NCBI RefSeq assembly: GCF_018812025.1
Contig: NC_063049.1
Span: 17,487,258 to 17,551,257, forward strand
Length of the DNA: 64,000 nt
DNA from: Megalobrama amblycephala
Taxonomy: Eukaryota; Chordata; Actinopteri; Cypriniformes; Xenocyprididae
Direction: 5' to 3'
Positions within the stretch are counted from its first letter, which is position 1; every line of letters starts with the position of its first letter. Shown here in pieces: positions 1 to 11,133 of the stretch. The position numbers and the translations under genes are program-made. Under the pieces are notes generated by a model. It had not been told where the DNA came from and made no database searches. It saw only the letters and a list, made by a program, of their open reading frames with translations.

Positions 1-413
1 CATCAGCCCGTTTTTATGACAGTGGAAACAGCGGTATACAGATAAGTAAATTATGTGAAAAATACTGTGTTTTTTTACACGCGAAACATGAACACATGTT
101 ATATTGCACACTATAAACACAATCAAAGCTTCAAAAAACCACGAAAAATGGGACCTTTAAATTGTCCTGAAAAATAGTCGCACTTGTGCTCCTTGCACAT
201 TGGAAATGAATGGGAGATGAATTTCACCTAGTGGAAACTTTCGGTACTGTGGCCAAACAAAATTTTACTGGAAGGTTTTTTGGGTTTTTTTGAGATATCA
301 AGCTCAAATTTGGAACACAACTTTAGATTTATGGCTTTAATTTTCTTGCAGTTTTAGAGTAAAACGTATTTTTAAAAAATATATAATTCACACAAAGAGC
401 ACCGGAGAGTTAA
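1..413. other. uxs1 intron, unassigned
   Basis: AT-rich sequence without a credible exon or a repeat I can name. The last bases run into the MITE that follows. Confidence 0.5.
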
Positions 414-625
414 AGGGTTAGTTCACCCAAAAATGAAAATAATGTCATTTATTACTCACCCTCATGTCGTTCTACACCCGTAAAACCTTCATTCATCTTC
501 GGAACACAAATTAAGATATTTTTGATTAAATCCGATGGCTCCGTGAGGCATAGCCAGCGATGGTACTTCCTCTCTCAAGATCAGTAAAGGAACTAAAAAC
601 ATATTTAAATCAGTTCATGTGAGTT
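414..625. repeat. Partial cyprinid-type MITE (GTTAGTTCACCC family)
   Basis: It opens with TTAAAGGGTTAGTTCACCC, followed by the CTCACCCTCATGTCGTTC block that recurs at 35287, 60449 and 59040. The second half is missing. A 25-nt A run follows at about 679-703, and I can name nothing in 626-1280. Confidence 0.75.
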
Positions 626-1280
626 CAGTGGTTCTATCTTAATATTATAAAGTGACAAGAATTTTTTTTGTGCGCCAAAAAAAAAAAAAAAAAAAAAAAA
701 AAACCACGACTATATGTATACTATACAATACTATACTATATGTGTAACTATACAGAATTTAATGGTATACAATTTTATACTGACATTTTCCCTCATAACC
801 AGTGGTATAGCAATCCTAATTATGTGGTAGTTTGACATAACATAGAAGAAACAGAAAAAGAAGAAAGAGGAGGAAATATATTGTATAAACGGACTCTTTC
901 TTGACCCAAGATTTCATCTTATGCATCTGAAGTGTAAGTGATACTGTTTTAAAAACTGCAAACACGAGTGGAAAATGAGTCCGTACATGTTTCCCGCTGA
1001 CAATTTTTTAGTATTCTGGGCTTTTTGATGCTTTATTTAACATCACAGCTCACATGGACTGCACAAATGGAACACTCAGATTCAGATACACGGATGATTA
1101 GGTTTTGACGACACTGCTGAGAAATAACCTGATTTTCTTCTTGTAATCAAGGTTTTCTTGTGTTGCCGGGTTATTGGTTTGCCTGTAAACTGGTAAAATG
1201 GGTTATTTCTGTAATATGAGTGTTGGTAGTTATCAGCCTAGCAGTGTGCATGTAAGCAGTAATTTTAATACACTTTTTAT

Positions 1281-1837
1281 GGTAACATTTTATAATAACG
1301 TTCAATTATAAGTCACTTATAAATTATTAGTTAGTGATGAACTAATCATTTACAAAATATCATAAATGATTAATAAGTGATAGACTAACATTTTATGAAT
1401 GTTTCATTAATTCAATTAAAAGTTACTTATAAATTATTAGTTAATGATGAACTAATCAGTTACAAAACATGACTATATATTCATAAATTATTAAAAAGTG
1501 ATATACTAACATGTAATGAATGTTTTCTTAATTAAGTTAGAAATCTTTTATAAATTTCTAGTTAATGATGAACAAATATTTACAAAACATGACTATACAT
1601 TCATAAATGATTAATAAGATGTACGATTTACAATGTGTTGTAAGTTATCTTAAAAAATGTATAAACCATGAAATAAATCAAACAGATCATTAGTAGATGA
1701 TTAAGTTATCAGTTGATACATTATCAAATCACTGAAGTAAATGATTTGTAAATGATTGTAAATTGTAAGTGATTAGTTCATCATTAACTAATAATTTATA
1801 AGTGACTTATAACTGAACGTTATTATAAAGTGTTACC
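1281..1837. repeat. Inverted-repeat MITE, GGTAACA/TGTTACC ends
   Basis: The left end GGTAACATTTTATAATAACG and the right end CGTTATTATAAAGTGTTACC pair over more than 50 bp. The interior has several diverged copies of an AAATTATTAGTTAATGATG module. It is non-coding. Confidence 0.85.
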
Positions 1838-1963
1838 TAAAAATATTGCATGTTTGTTTTTTGTTTTTTTTGTTTTGTTTTTTTGTTTTTGTTTTTTGAT
1901 AATATGCCCATTTATAATGCTTCAATCTAATTAGGAAATGTAAAAATAGTAGTCCCAGGGACC

Positions 1964-3115
1964 TTAAAGGGGTCATGAACTGTGTTGTTTAATTGTTTTA
2001 TAATGTTTCCTGTGGTGCACTTATAATGTTAGGATGCTTTTTACATCAAAAATTGTCATAATTAAAAAAAAAAAAAAAAAAAAAAAAAATCCTTCCCTTG
2101 ATTTTAGCCCTCTTATTTGAACGCTTTGTTTTAAGGGGCGTGTCTCCTGTGAGACTTCAGTGTAAACGCCCACTGCTGTGATTAGCTAATATCTTTGCCT
2201 ATGAAATAGCTAAGTTTACTCTCTCTTTTAGCGCATTCTTACTATTACAGCTCTCAAGGTTAACTAATAGTGAAAAGTGCTGCATTACATTTAGATCTAT
2301 GGCATTATATTTAGATTGTGGCATGAAAGGTTGCAGTGATGAACATTGTAGCCAATCACAGACATGTTGTTCAATGCGCTTGAAAGCAGTGATCTCGTCA
2401 TTGCAACTCAATTTCTGCACACTAACGAATGCCTCCATCATAACTAACAGTGCAAACGCAATATAACTAAGAGATTTGTTGAATAAAACAGGAGTTTTGG
2501 CACGTGTCCAGAACTCACTGATGAACTCTTTGATAAACTCTTTCTCACTGTTTGATTGACAGCTCCAGCGATTGCAAAGGGAGCATTATTTATATAATTT
2601 GATCACTGTTTAAATAACAGATTATTTTCATCCTACTAAGAGAAACAACGTGAGGCTGACCGTTTAGTCACTGGTTTGATTTACTGACACGGTTAATACT
2701 TATTTTTAGACAAAGAACATCTGACTGTACATGAATCATTACAAATCAGATAAGGCATTAGAATTAAAACAGTTACTTACATGTTGTTGCATCACTGTCA
2801 AGTCCATATCGTTAAAGTCTGTTTGCAAAGCCTGCGCCGAAATGATTTACCAAAGAATCCAGAGTGAAATCATGAATGCAAATAAATAAATCTCAACTGA
2901 GACATGTTGAAAATAAATAAGTAACCATATTCCTAACATTGCAATGATGAAGTAGGATTTGATTTCTTCTGCGGAGGCAACGTTTCACCTATCTATGACA
3001 GGCACATTCCAGGATCAGTCATACAATGGGCCTGGTATATTACGGGATATTCTTATAGTACGATGACTGTAAGAGCTCCAGGAAAAGTTGATTTCTCAAT
3101 TCATGACCCCTTTAA
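1964..3115. mobile_element. Non-autonomous TTAA-flanked DNA element
   Basis: TTAA plus AGGGGTCATGAACTG at the left pairs with CAATTCATGACCCCT plus TTAA at the right. TTAA target duplication is typical of piggyBac or Kolobok elements. The 1.15-kb interior shows no transposase. The superfamily is inferred from the target site only. Confidence 0.75.
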
Positions 3116-3463
3116 AGCTGCCTTAAAGCTTATAAAGTTACATTAATATAGCTGTATTGTCAGCCCAAAATATTTTGTGAGATTGGATGCTAGCCATTCA
3201 GAAGCACTGACATTTGCATGATGCAAAAGCACAAAAGAGTTGCAAGTCTTCCCCTGTGATGCTGACAGTGCCTACAGGCTTTCCATCAATGACCAACACC
3301 TCTGAAATGTTTGTGTTGGCCACATGCTTTTTATGGGAGAGTTTCGACAATTTTGACAGGTGTACCAAGGAAATTTGATGATTTATGTCACATTTGCTTG
3401 AAATAAAATGTTCACTGTAAATCACAATGATAATCACAAATGCCAACCATAATTACTGTGAAT
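3116..3463. other. uxs1 intron, unassigned
   Basis: No exon or repeat recognised. A minus-strand reading frame across it resembles no family I know. Confidence 0.4.
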
Positions 3464-4749
3464 GTTTTTACTAGGGTTGTCAGCGTTAACACATTAATGC
3501 ATGCGATTATTTCAACATCCTTAAAGCGTTAAAACATTTTAACACAAATAAAACTCAGGGAAAGTTTTCAATCGAATGATCCAGTAAGAGAGTTCATTCA
3601 AACAATCGGTCCAAAACAGCACTATGTGTATTGGAAGTTTTAGCTCAAAATACTCCACAGATAATTTTTTATAGCATGTACAAATTGCCACTTTTTGGGG
3701 GTGAGCAAAAATGTGCTGTTTCAGTGTTTGCCATTTAAATGCAAATGAGCTGCTGTGCTTGGCCTAAGAGGGCGGAGCTTCAAGAGCTCATTCTCGGGTG
3801 TCAGGAGTCAGTCAGGACGCACTATACTGTCAAAAACTGCGACTATATGCTGCATGGAGATAGAACAGGTATAGTTTAGATTAATTACGGTTATAACTTA
3901 TATTGTCTTGTTTTTATACACTTTATTAGTTCAAGCCAGTTTACCAATGAGTTTTATAACGTTTATTGTACTTAACACAAAATATGAAGCGTCTGTTTTC
4001 ACTCCAGAAAATCTCTGTAAGAGCTTAAAACACAGTGCAAGTGTGCATTAAAATATTATCCATAAATTCTCTCTCTCCCTTGCGTTATCATTAACAAACA
4101 TAGTAAAGTACACAGAAACACTTGTTACAACTAACAGTAAACACAGACCTCAGTGCTTTCCACAGGTTTGAAATATACTTGCGGTGGTAGCCGGCTGGAA
4201 AATCCTCCTGTTACCCACGGCACAAAAAGGATCTACTACATGTGACAAACAACAAATAATGTGTGACTTTATTAAAAAAAAAAAATAAATAAATAATAAT
4301 AATAATAATAATGAAATTCATTTTGATACAGATTATGCTGTTTTGGGGGGGATATGAAGTAGGCTACATTTTTTATTCATTTACCGCAAAATTCCTCAAC
4401 TGCACCATTTGTATGCATATGAAATATTACATTTTTATGAAAAAACCACTTGATGGTGATAATCAAAATTAAATATGTGTTGTTTCTGGATATTAATCTA
4501 GGTTTTTTGAAAAGACACGAAAGTGGCGCGGCTGGCGTTTTCCACGCGTTTTTAGATGCAAGATGTGAACGGCCTCTAAATTGAGTGCAGCTGGTTTCAT
4601 TATCTCGGGCGGATAAAAAAAGTATAAGGGAGTAAAAACAACAAAAGCAAAAATGTGCCACCAAATATACTTGGGCGGCCGTTAATATACCTGGGCGGCC
4701 CGCCCAGGTAAAGTCTATGTGTAATAGATACACATTGTGATCAGTCTTG

Positions 4750-5463
4750 GCTGGTCCCAGGAGCGTATGATCACACCGTTGTGATTAGAACGTTCAGTGC
4801 ATCAGGTGATCAACTGCCAAATTCAAATATGCGTGCGCGCTTTGGCTGGTGCTAAACCAGAGACGGACGGATTTAAATACACATGAGTACTAACAAAACA
4901 ATATATTTAGAGTTTGTAAAATACACAATGATGTCTATAGAAGCAGAAATAACAACCCTTTCCATTATAATTATACGACACGTTTTATTCATAATAGATA
5001 CACATTGTGAAAGTAACTTTAAAGCTTACTCTATTCTTCCCCAGTTCACCGACTCACTTTCATGTATTTCGGGAAGTGGATAAATTATGTTGTAAATCCA
5101 ACAGATCCGATTCTCTGTGCAGCGCAAACTAACATGGCGGCGCCCATCGCGCATGCAGCTCAACTAACACGATCGTTATAAAGGTGTTTAAACAGCAAAA
5201 CACATCCACTTGCACATATTTGGCAATCGGAATATTAGATATTTCATGCTATAGTTAACAAATTTGTGAATATTTTGAATAAAAAAGGAAAAATTAAATG
5301 AAAGCAGATCATCATTCATACAGTGCTGCGGTGTGTCAGGTAACAAGCAATGACGCGTCACCATGGAAACCATAAAGTGATATGTTCTAAATAACGGTTG
5401 CCTTAAAAAACTCACGATGGGGGGACAGCCAGAATATTTTAAACTTACGTGTGAAAGGGTTAA
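4750..5463 (-). mobile_element. piggyBac-like MITE, diverged copy
   Basis: Its right end GAAAGGGTTAA (TTAA at 5460-5463) and interior match, in reverse, the element at 29834-30681: the shared blocks include the GCCTTAAAAAA stretch, TTCCATGGTGACGCGTC in reverse and a GGCGGCGCCC segment. The left end is diverged or replaced, so 4750 is only where I lose the similarity. Confidence 0.65.
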
Positions 5464-5821
5464 TAAACTGGTAAACTTTATATCTGTAAATGCTCTCACC
5501 TTTATTTCTGCCATATCCAGTATCACTCTGGAGACTGTAAGCTGGATCACAAACAGTTTGTATTGATCTATCCTTAAGTAACAACTTTTTAGCACAACTT
5601 CTGTTTTGTGTTGTCCTTTTGTATTGACATTCGTTCACAAAGTCTGGTGTGAAATGATTCGCACAGACATAAACAAATTTTGGTAGAGTTGAGGGAGCAT
5701 TTTCTTTGAAAACAAAATTAATCCACCTCGTCTTCAGCAGCTCAGATTTTGGGAGTAAATGGAGAGAGCTATGTGGATTAATCCATCCAGCTACACAACA
5801 CTTAAAATGCTTGGGAGACAT
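5464..5821 (-). pseudogene. THAP-domain zinc finger remnant, probably from a DNA transposon
   Basis: The minus-strand frame from ATG at 5821 reads MSPKHFKCCVAG, then LKTRWINFVFKEN and YVCANHFTPD. This is the C2CH layout of a THAP domain, a DNA-binding fold of host THAP proteins and of P- and, as I recall, Kolobok-type transposases. The residue where the second zinc-ligand Cys is expected is Trp, so the finger should not fold normally. After about 120 codons the frame runs straight into the piggyBac-like MITE at 5463. The TTAA-ended AGGGGACCTATTATGC terminus at about 6100-6117 suggests the parent was a TTAA-type element. Confidence 0.65.
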
Positions 5822-6616
5822 TCATGTCAGTGCAGCAATGGTGGGCTGTGTACAACTCGCTGCGAACTTGCTCAGGGCGGTTCTGTGTTAAAACGGCAGT
5901 GTCTGTCAACATTCGTGGATGGGGCCTGTGGCTAATGTGACATCACATTGCCAGGAACCTGCAAACGGCTTGTTCAGAGACACTGCTTATGATTCATGGG
6001 GATTAAAAAAAATTTATATTTGGTTGGATTTTTATCATTATAGGGTGGTTGTGTACACACACTGCCAACACACATTTATGTCCAAACACCATGCAAAAGT
6101 GAATTTTGCATAATAGGTCCCCTTTAAAACACGATCTCTGTCATTTTCTGATGGAGCCTTCACACACAAACATGAAAATTTTAATCTATTGACAGCCCTA
6201 GTTTTTACAGATCAACCCACTTACATTTGTGACACTCAGATGCTGCTGTCAGTAAAGGAAAATGGAGGAACAGACCAAATACCAATACATTCTGAAATTC
6301 ATGTACATTTTTAGTCCAGTTGTTATGCTGCTTATATTTTGGTTAAATTAGAAAAGAAACTAAATAAAAAATGAATAAATAAAGCATTTTCACCAGAGGC
6401 CTCAGGCTTTTAAACAAAAATTTGATGATATTGATACAATGATCTCTAGTATCAATGGAATATTGTCAAGAAAAAGGATCACAGTATGCATTTTGAGCTT
6501 AATTTGCGTATATTCCTGATGTCTTCTCTGAACATCGCTGCATGTTCACTAAGCAATTAACACGTGCAGCAGAACTCATTGTGTTGATGAGGTTTGCATG
6601 TGGCTGTGTCTCACAG

Positions 6617-6736
6617 GAAGGAGTGGAGGTGAGGGTGGCACGGATCTTTAACACCTTCGGATCTCGCATGCACATGAATGACGGGCGAGTGGTCAGTAAT
6701 TTCATTCTGCAGGCTTTACAGGGAGAGCCCCTGACG
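6617..6736 (+). CDS. uxs1: uxs1 coding exon (first in window)
   Basis: The acceptor tctcacag precedes 6617 and the donor gtaaga follows 6736. The exon is 120 bp, exactly 40 codons, running from EGVEV to GEPLT. It carries the substrate-side NTFGxRM loop of the extended short-chain dehydrogenase fold. Confidence 0.95.
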
Positions 6737-9700
6737 GTAAGACCCGTTCATTAAAATAATGAACTATATGCAGTGTTAATTACACCTAACTCTATAGCAT
6801 CTCTCTTACTTTGACTCATTTCAGCTTCACACAGACACATATATGGGGTCTTACTTCAAAGTGTGGCCCTGTGAAACGAAACTTCTATAAAGCACACTTT
6901 TGTTTCATTTATTTAATCTAATCTTCAAATAATTTTTAACAGTGGCCATCCATACAGAATTCTGTCTTTTTTCCCTACCTATCATAAACTGTCATCTCAA
7001 ATCACTAATTATTTTGGGATAAAAATGACAGTGGGGGTAATGACATTTTTAAAAAAGTATTTTCTATGGCTAATTGCCTTGTTAGCATTTTTAAATGCAT
7101 GCAATTAAATAATATTTCACATTTTATGCATAATGTCATGCTATAATTATTAGGGCAGGGTTCTTATACATATACAACATTAGAAGGTAACAAAAATGAT
7201 GAAGGCATGGTAAAGGTTTCAAAGACAGTTTTAATTTGACCTTCATATAACAAAAAGGAAAAAAAAAAATCTATCTATTGTTATATAGTAATCTACCCCA
7301 GGGACATAAAAGTGCCTAGTTGAAGAAACACCATTAAATGTGCACGCTTCCTTATTGTAAACACTTCAGCTCACATGAGGATTTCATATACAGATGACTG
7401 TTCCTCAGTCACCTTGTAGCAGCTCTTACAGCATGTGCTCTGATGATTCTGATTATAATTTTGTTTGTTTGTTCTGCACCTTTTTCAGGTTTACGGTTCA
7501 GGCTCTCAGACAAGAGCTTTCCAATATGTGAGGTAAGCACTTGATAAAAAAAATAAAAAATGTGTTTTTATTTGTTCATACCTCCCAAGAGCTCTTTAGA
7601 GTATGTCTGCATGTGTAAATGACATTGTTGATGAAAACTAATTAACCGCACAACAATACAGCAAAACAAATGCTATATAAAATTTCAAAAAAACAAAAAC
7701 AAAAAAAAATCCTAAATATACGAATGCATAGGCATAATTTGCGGTGGGATGGGTGGGACATGTCCCCACCACTTTTTGAAAGGGTCGATATTGTCCCCAC
7801 CCGTTTTTGAAACATCTCGCAGCATGGATATCTAATACAAAAGAAACACCTCTAGTTGATTATCAGTTTGTTTTAATAATAGGCGATCTGGCGGTGGGAT
7901 TGTTGTTTTTTGTTAATCATGTTGAGTGCTAGTTGTCGCTGTTATCAGAGGCGCAACAGTGTTCTCGGCACTGGTGCACACTGCGGATTCAGACGGACGA
8001 GCGCTTCAACTGAGACTCTCTATTCGTTACATTGAAATCACAAATCAAAATATACATAAACGTGTCCCAGCTCTTGATATACAATCACTGATGAACATCT
8101 TTGGTTTTAATGAGGAAAAAAAAATAACTATACATGGATGGATTAGAACCCAGAACCTCTTGTACGCTAAATGAAAATGCTGCCACTAGTTTATCAGGAC
8201 AATCTACTTTCAACAGCGGAACCACGTATTTATTAACTAATGTACATACTCTGAAGACTAACAACATATTGTATTATAGCAGATGTAAGGAAGAAACTAT
8301 CATATTAATATCATATTATTATTATTATTATTATTATTGTAATAATATAATTACAATAATATGTTGTACTTAAACTGATGTTGTAATATTACCACAGTGG
8401 GCCTTATAGGGATAAACGTGTTTAGACATAGATCAGATGTCCAGATATCGGATATGTATCTGATTTGAAACCACATTTGGAAGTGGCTCAGAATGAGTGT
8501 GGAAAAAAAAAAAAATCAGATCTTGTGCAAATGCACATGTACAACAGCCAAAGTTTATGCAACACATCCATCTGTCACCTTTTTTTCTTTTCATTTCCAT
8601 CCGATTTCATGTCTCCTTTAGTTTTGTATATTGTTCTTTCTACAGTTATTGTGCATGTGAGTGATAAGGGTAGTGAGAAAGAACATCTGGTCTCTGTAAT
8701 GTCAAAAAAAAAAAAAAAAGGAGAAAAAAAACCAGCATAAATGAAATGCGTCAACCAGGAAAAAAATATTAAAATGAGCCTGACTGCATCAGTGCAGTCC
8801 TATCTTTTGTCTTAATGAACTGAACCTTGGGGAAAAACAGACGTTCTTGACAGATTGCTCCATGGCATTTTCAAAGACGGAGATCTGCTTTTGATGGGAT
8901 TACTAATGCTTTTTGGTAATTAAATTGAAGGTATTTCAAAGGCTGAACTCTGTGTTTTGATTTAAACGGCTACAGTGTTTGTGTACAGACTGATGATGTG
9001 GTGCTATGTTGGATGCAGTTATTAGTAAGAGTAATGTGTCAATCATCTCTACCAGCATACGTTCCATACCAGCTCATAAAAAATGCTTGATTGACTGATA
9101 TGTTAAAAAGTTTAGTTGTTATGCTTTCGAATCATATCACATATGAATGTATCTTTGTAAAAAAAAAAAAAAAAAAAAAAGCTGTTATTTTGTGAAGAGA
9201 ACCACATAAAAAAAAAATCACTCATTCCAAATTTTACAGATGTTATACACATGTAGTATTGATAATATATTTATAGTATAAATAGCTTCTTATACAGGAA
9301 AATATGCCTTTGTATTTTTAGGAAGGGGTGACTTGCAAGGGGCTCTGTATATTTGAGGCCAGACAGGTTTGCCTTATCTATGTTCAGATTCATAGGAGAA
9401 AGGATATCAGCTTTTTCCCGGTCTGTTGGCATAGTTACTGTGCTTTTGTTTTTCTTTTGTATGGCAGTAAAATAGTTTGGTGAAATATAACATTTTGGAA
9501 GAATGGGTACATTGGTCTGGCAGAACCTTGTTAGTGTTGTATGACCTTCACCATTTGTGTGTGGAATTTTGTAAATGCCTCTTTCGTCTGACCTTCACAT
9601 ATTTTTCATCATTTTTCCAACTTCAGGGAACAGAAAGGATCTCAAAAGAAATTATGGCACTGTTTGTAGACGATATTTTAAATGGAATTTAATCAAGCCA

Positions 9701-11091
9701 GTTTCATCTACAGGTATTTGTTTTTGACACTCCAGTGGGGCAAGAGAACAGAGCCGTTGTGGGTTATTTGAACTATCTCAATCTCAGCAGAACAAACATT
9801 TAATGTGTGAAGTTTGCTTAATTAGGATTGTGTAATATAAGACACAGAAATGACCGCAGAATTTTTCTCCAACTTTCCTCTGTGAATCTGTTTCATACTC
9901 TTCTTTGAGGCCACAGTATCAAATGGCAGACATTGGCTACCCAGCTTTTAACCATCTTCATATGGATACTACTGGCCACTCTACTGAAGGAATTATTTAT
10001 GGCATCGATGACACAATGTGCAAATTTAATGACTCTGGCAAATTCAAACAGCATAATAATTAAGAGGGAAATCAAGGGTGACTTTGTACTGACCAGTAAT
10101 GTTGCAAAGCCATTGTACCTGTGGGTTGCCATATTACCACTCGGCATAGAGCAGTTTGATAACTAGAAGTAAATTTTATATATAAATATAATTATATAAT
10201 ATTGTATTGTATTGTATATCTTTGTCCACCGAGGTCGAAAATTGGCTCACCAGCACATAAAATAGCTATACAAGTAGTGTTAAAAACAACAAAAACAGAA
10301 TGAAAAACAGACAAATTCACATTTCATAAAAAATATAAGGTAACACTTTATTTTAGGGTCTTTTAACTAGTTGCTTATTAAGATGCATATTACTAGAATA
10401 TTTGCTGTTTATTAGTACATATTAAGCACATATTAATGCCTTATTCTGCATGACCTTATTCTACATTCTTAATCCTACCCAATCCCTAAACTTAACAACT
10501 ACCTTACTAACTATTAATAAGTAAATTAGGAGATTATTAAGGGAAAAATCTAAGTTAATAGTGAATATGTGTTCCCTATACTAAAGTGTTACCAAATATA
10601 ATATAATATTAATATGTAGTATAATTATATATATATATTTTATAGGTCCCACTTTATATTAAGTGGCCTTAACTACTACATTTAAATTAATCATTTGATA
10701 CAATGCACTTATTGTGTACATACATGTTTTTAGATTGTACTTATATTTTAAAAACACCTGCATGTAATTACATCTGTAATTAATTTCTGTAATTACATTT
10801 ATAATTACACTGTTGACCCATCCCTTACACCTTACCCCTACCCTTAAACATACCCATACCACCAAACCTGTCCCTAACCTTACCCGTATCACACCTCAAT
10901 AGCAGCAAAAGTGTTTTGCAATTCAGTATGAACCCAGTAAGTATACTGTACTTATTTTCTGATGTACATAGTAGTTAAGGCCACTTAATATAAAGTGGGA
11001 CCATTTTATATTTATATATTTTATTTTTATACAGTCTTTGGAGTTGAGTAGTGAATAAAGTTGTGTTGTGAAATATATTTTTTATTTTTTA

Positions 11092-11133
<42 letters not shown>

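Larger units (their letters stand above)
3472..6200. mobile_element. hAT-type element, composite, with exact 8-bp target duplication
   Basis: The ends TAGGGTTGTCAG and GACAGCCCTA are inverted. They are bounded by identical GTTTTTAC at 3464-3471 and 6201-6208, the 8-bp duplication typical of hAT. The 2.7-kb interior is a mosaic: a common fish repeat with GCAAATGAGCTGCTG near 3740, an unassigned GC-rich piece at about 4140-4735, a piggyBac-like MITE ending at 5463 and a THAP-domain remnant. Confidence 0.8.

Noticed and set aside
2199..3446. Minus-strand frames of about 80 codons
   Set aside because: One lies inside the TTAA element and the other in unassigned intron; neither shows a family motif or plausible splice sites.
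4377..4733. 118-codon minus-strand frame
   Set aside because: Crosses a GC-rich repeat piece inside the hAT composite; no recognisable domain or splice context.
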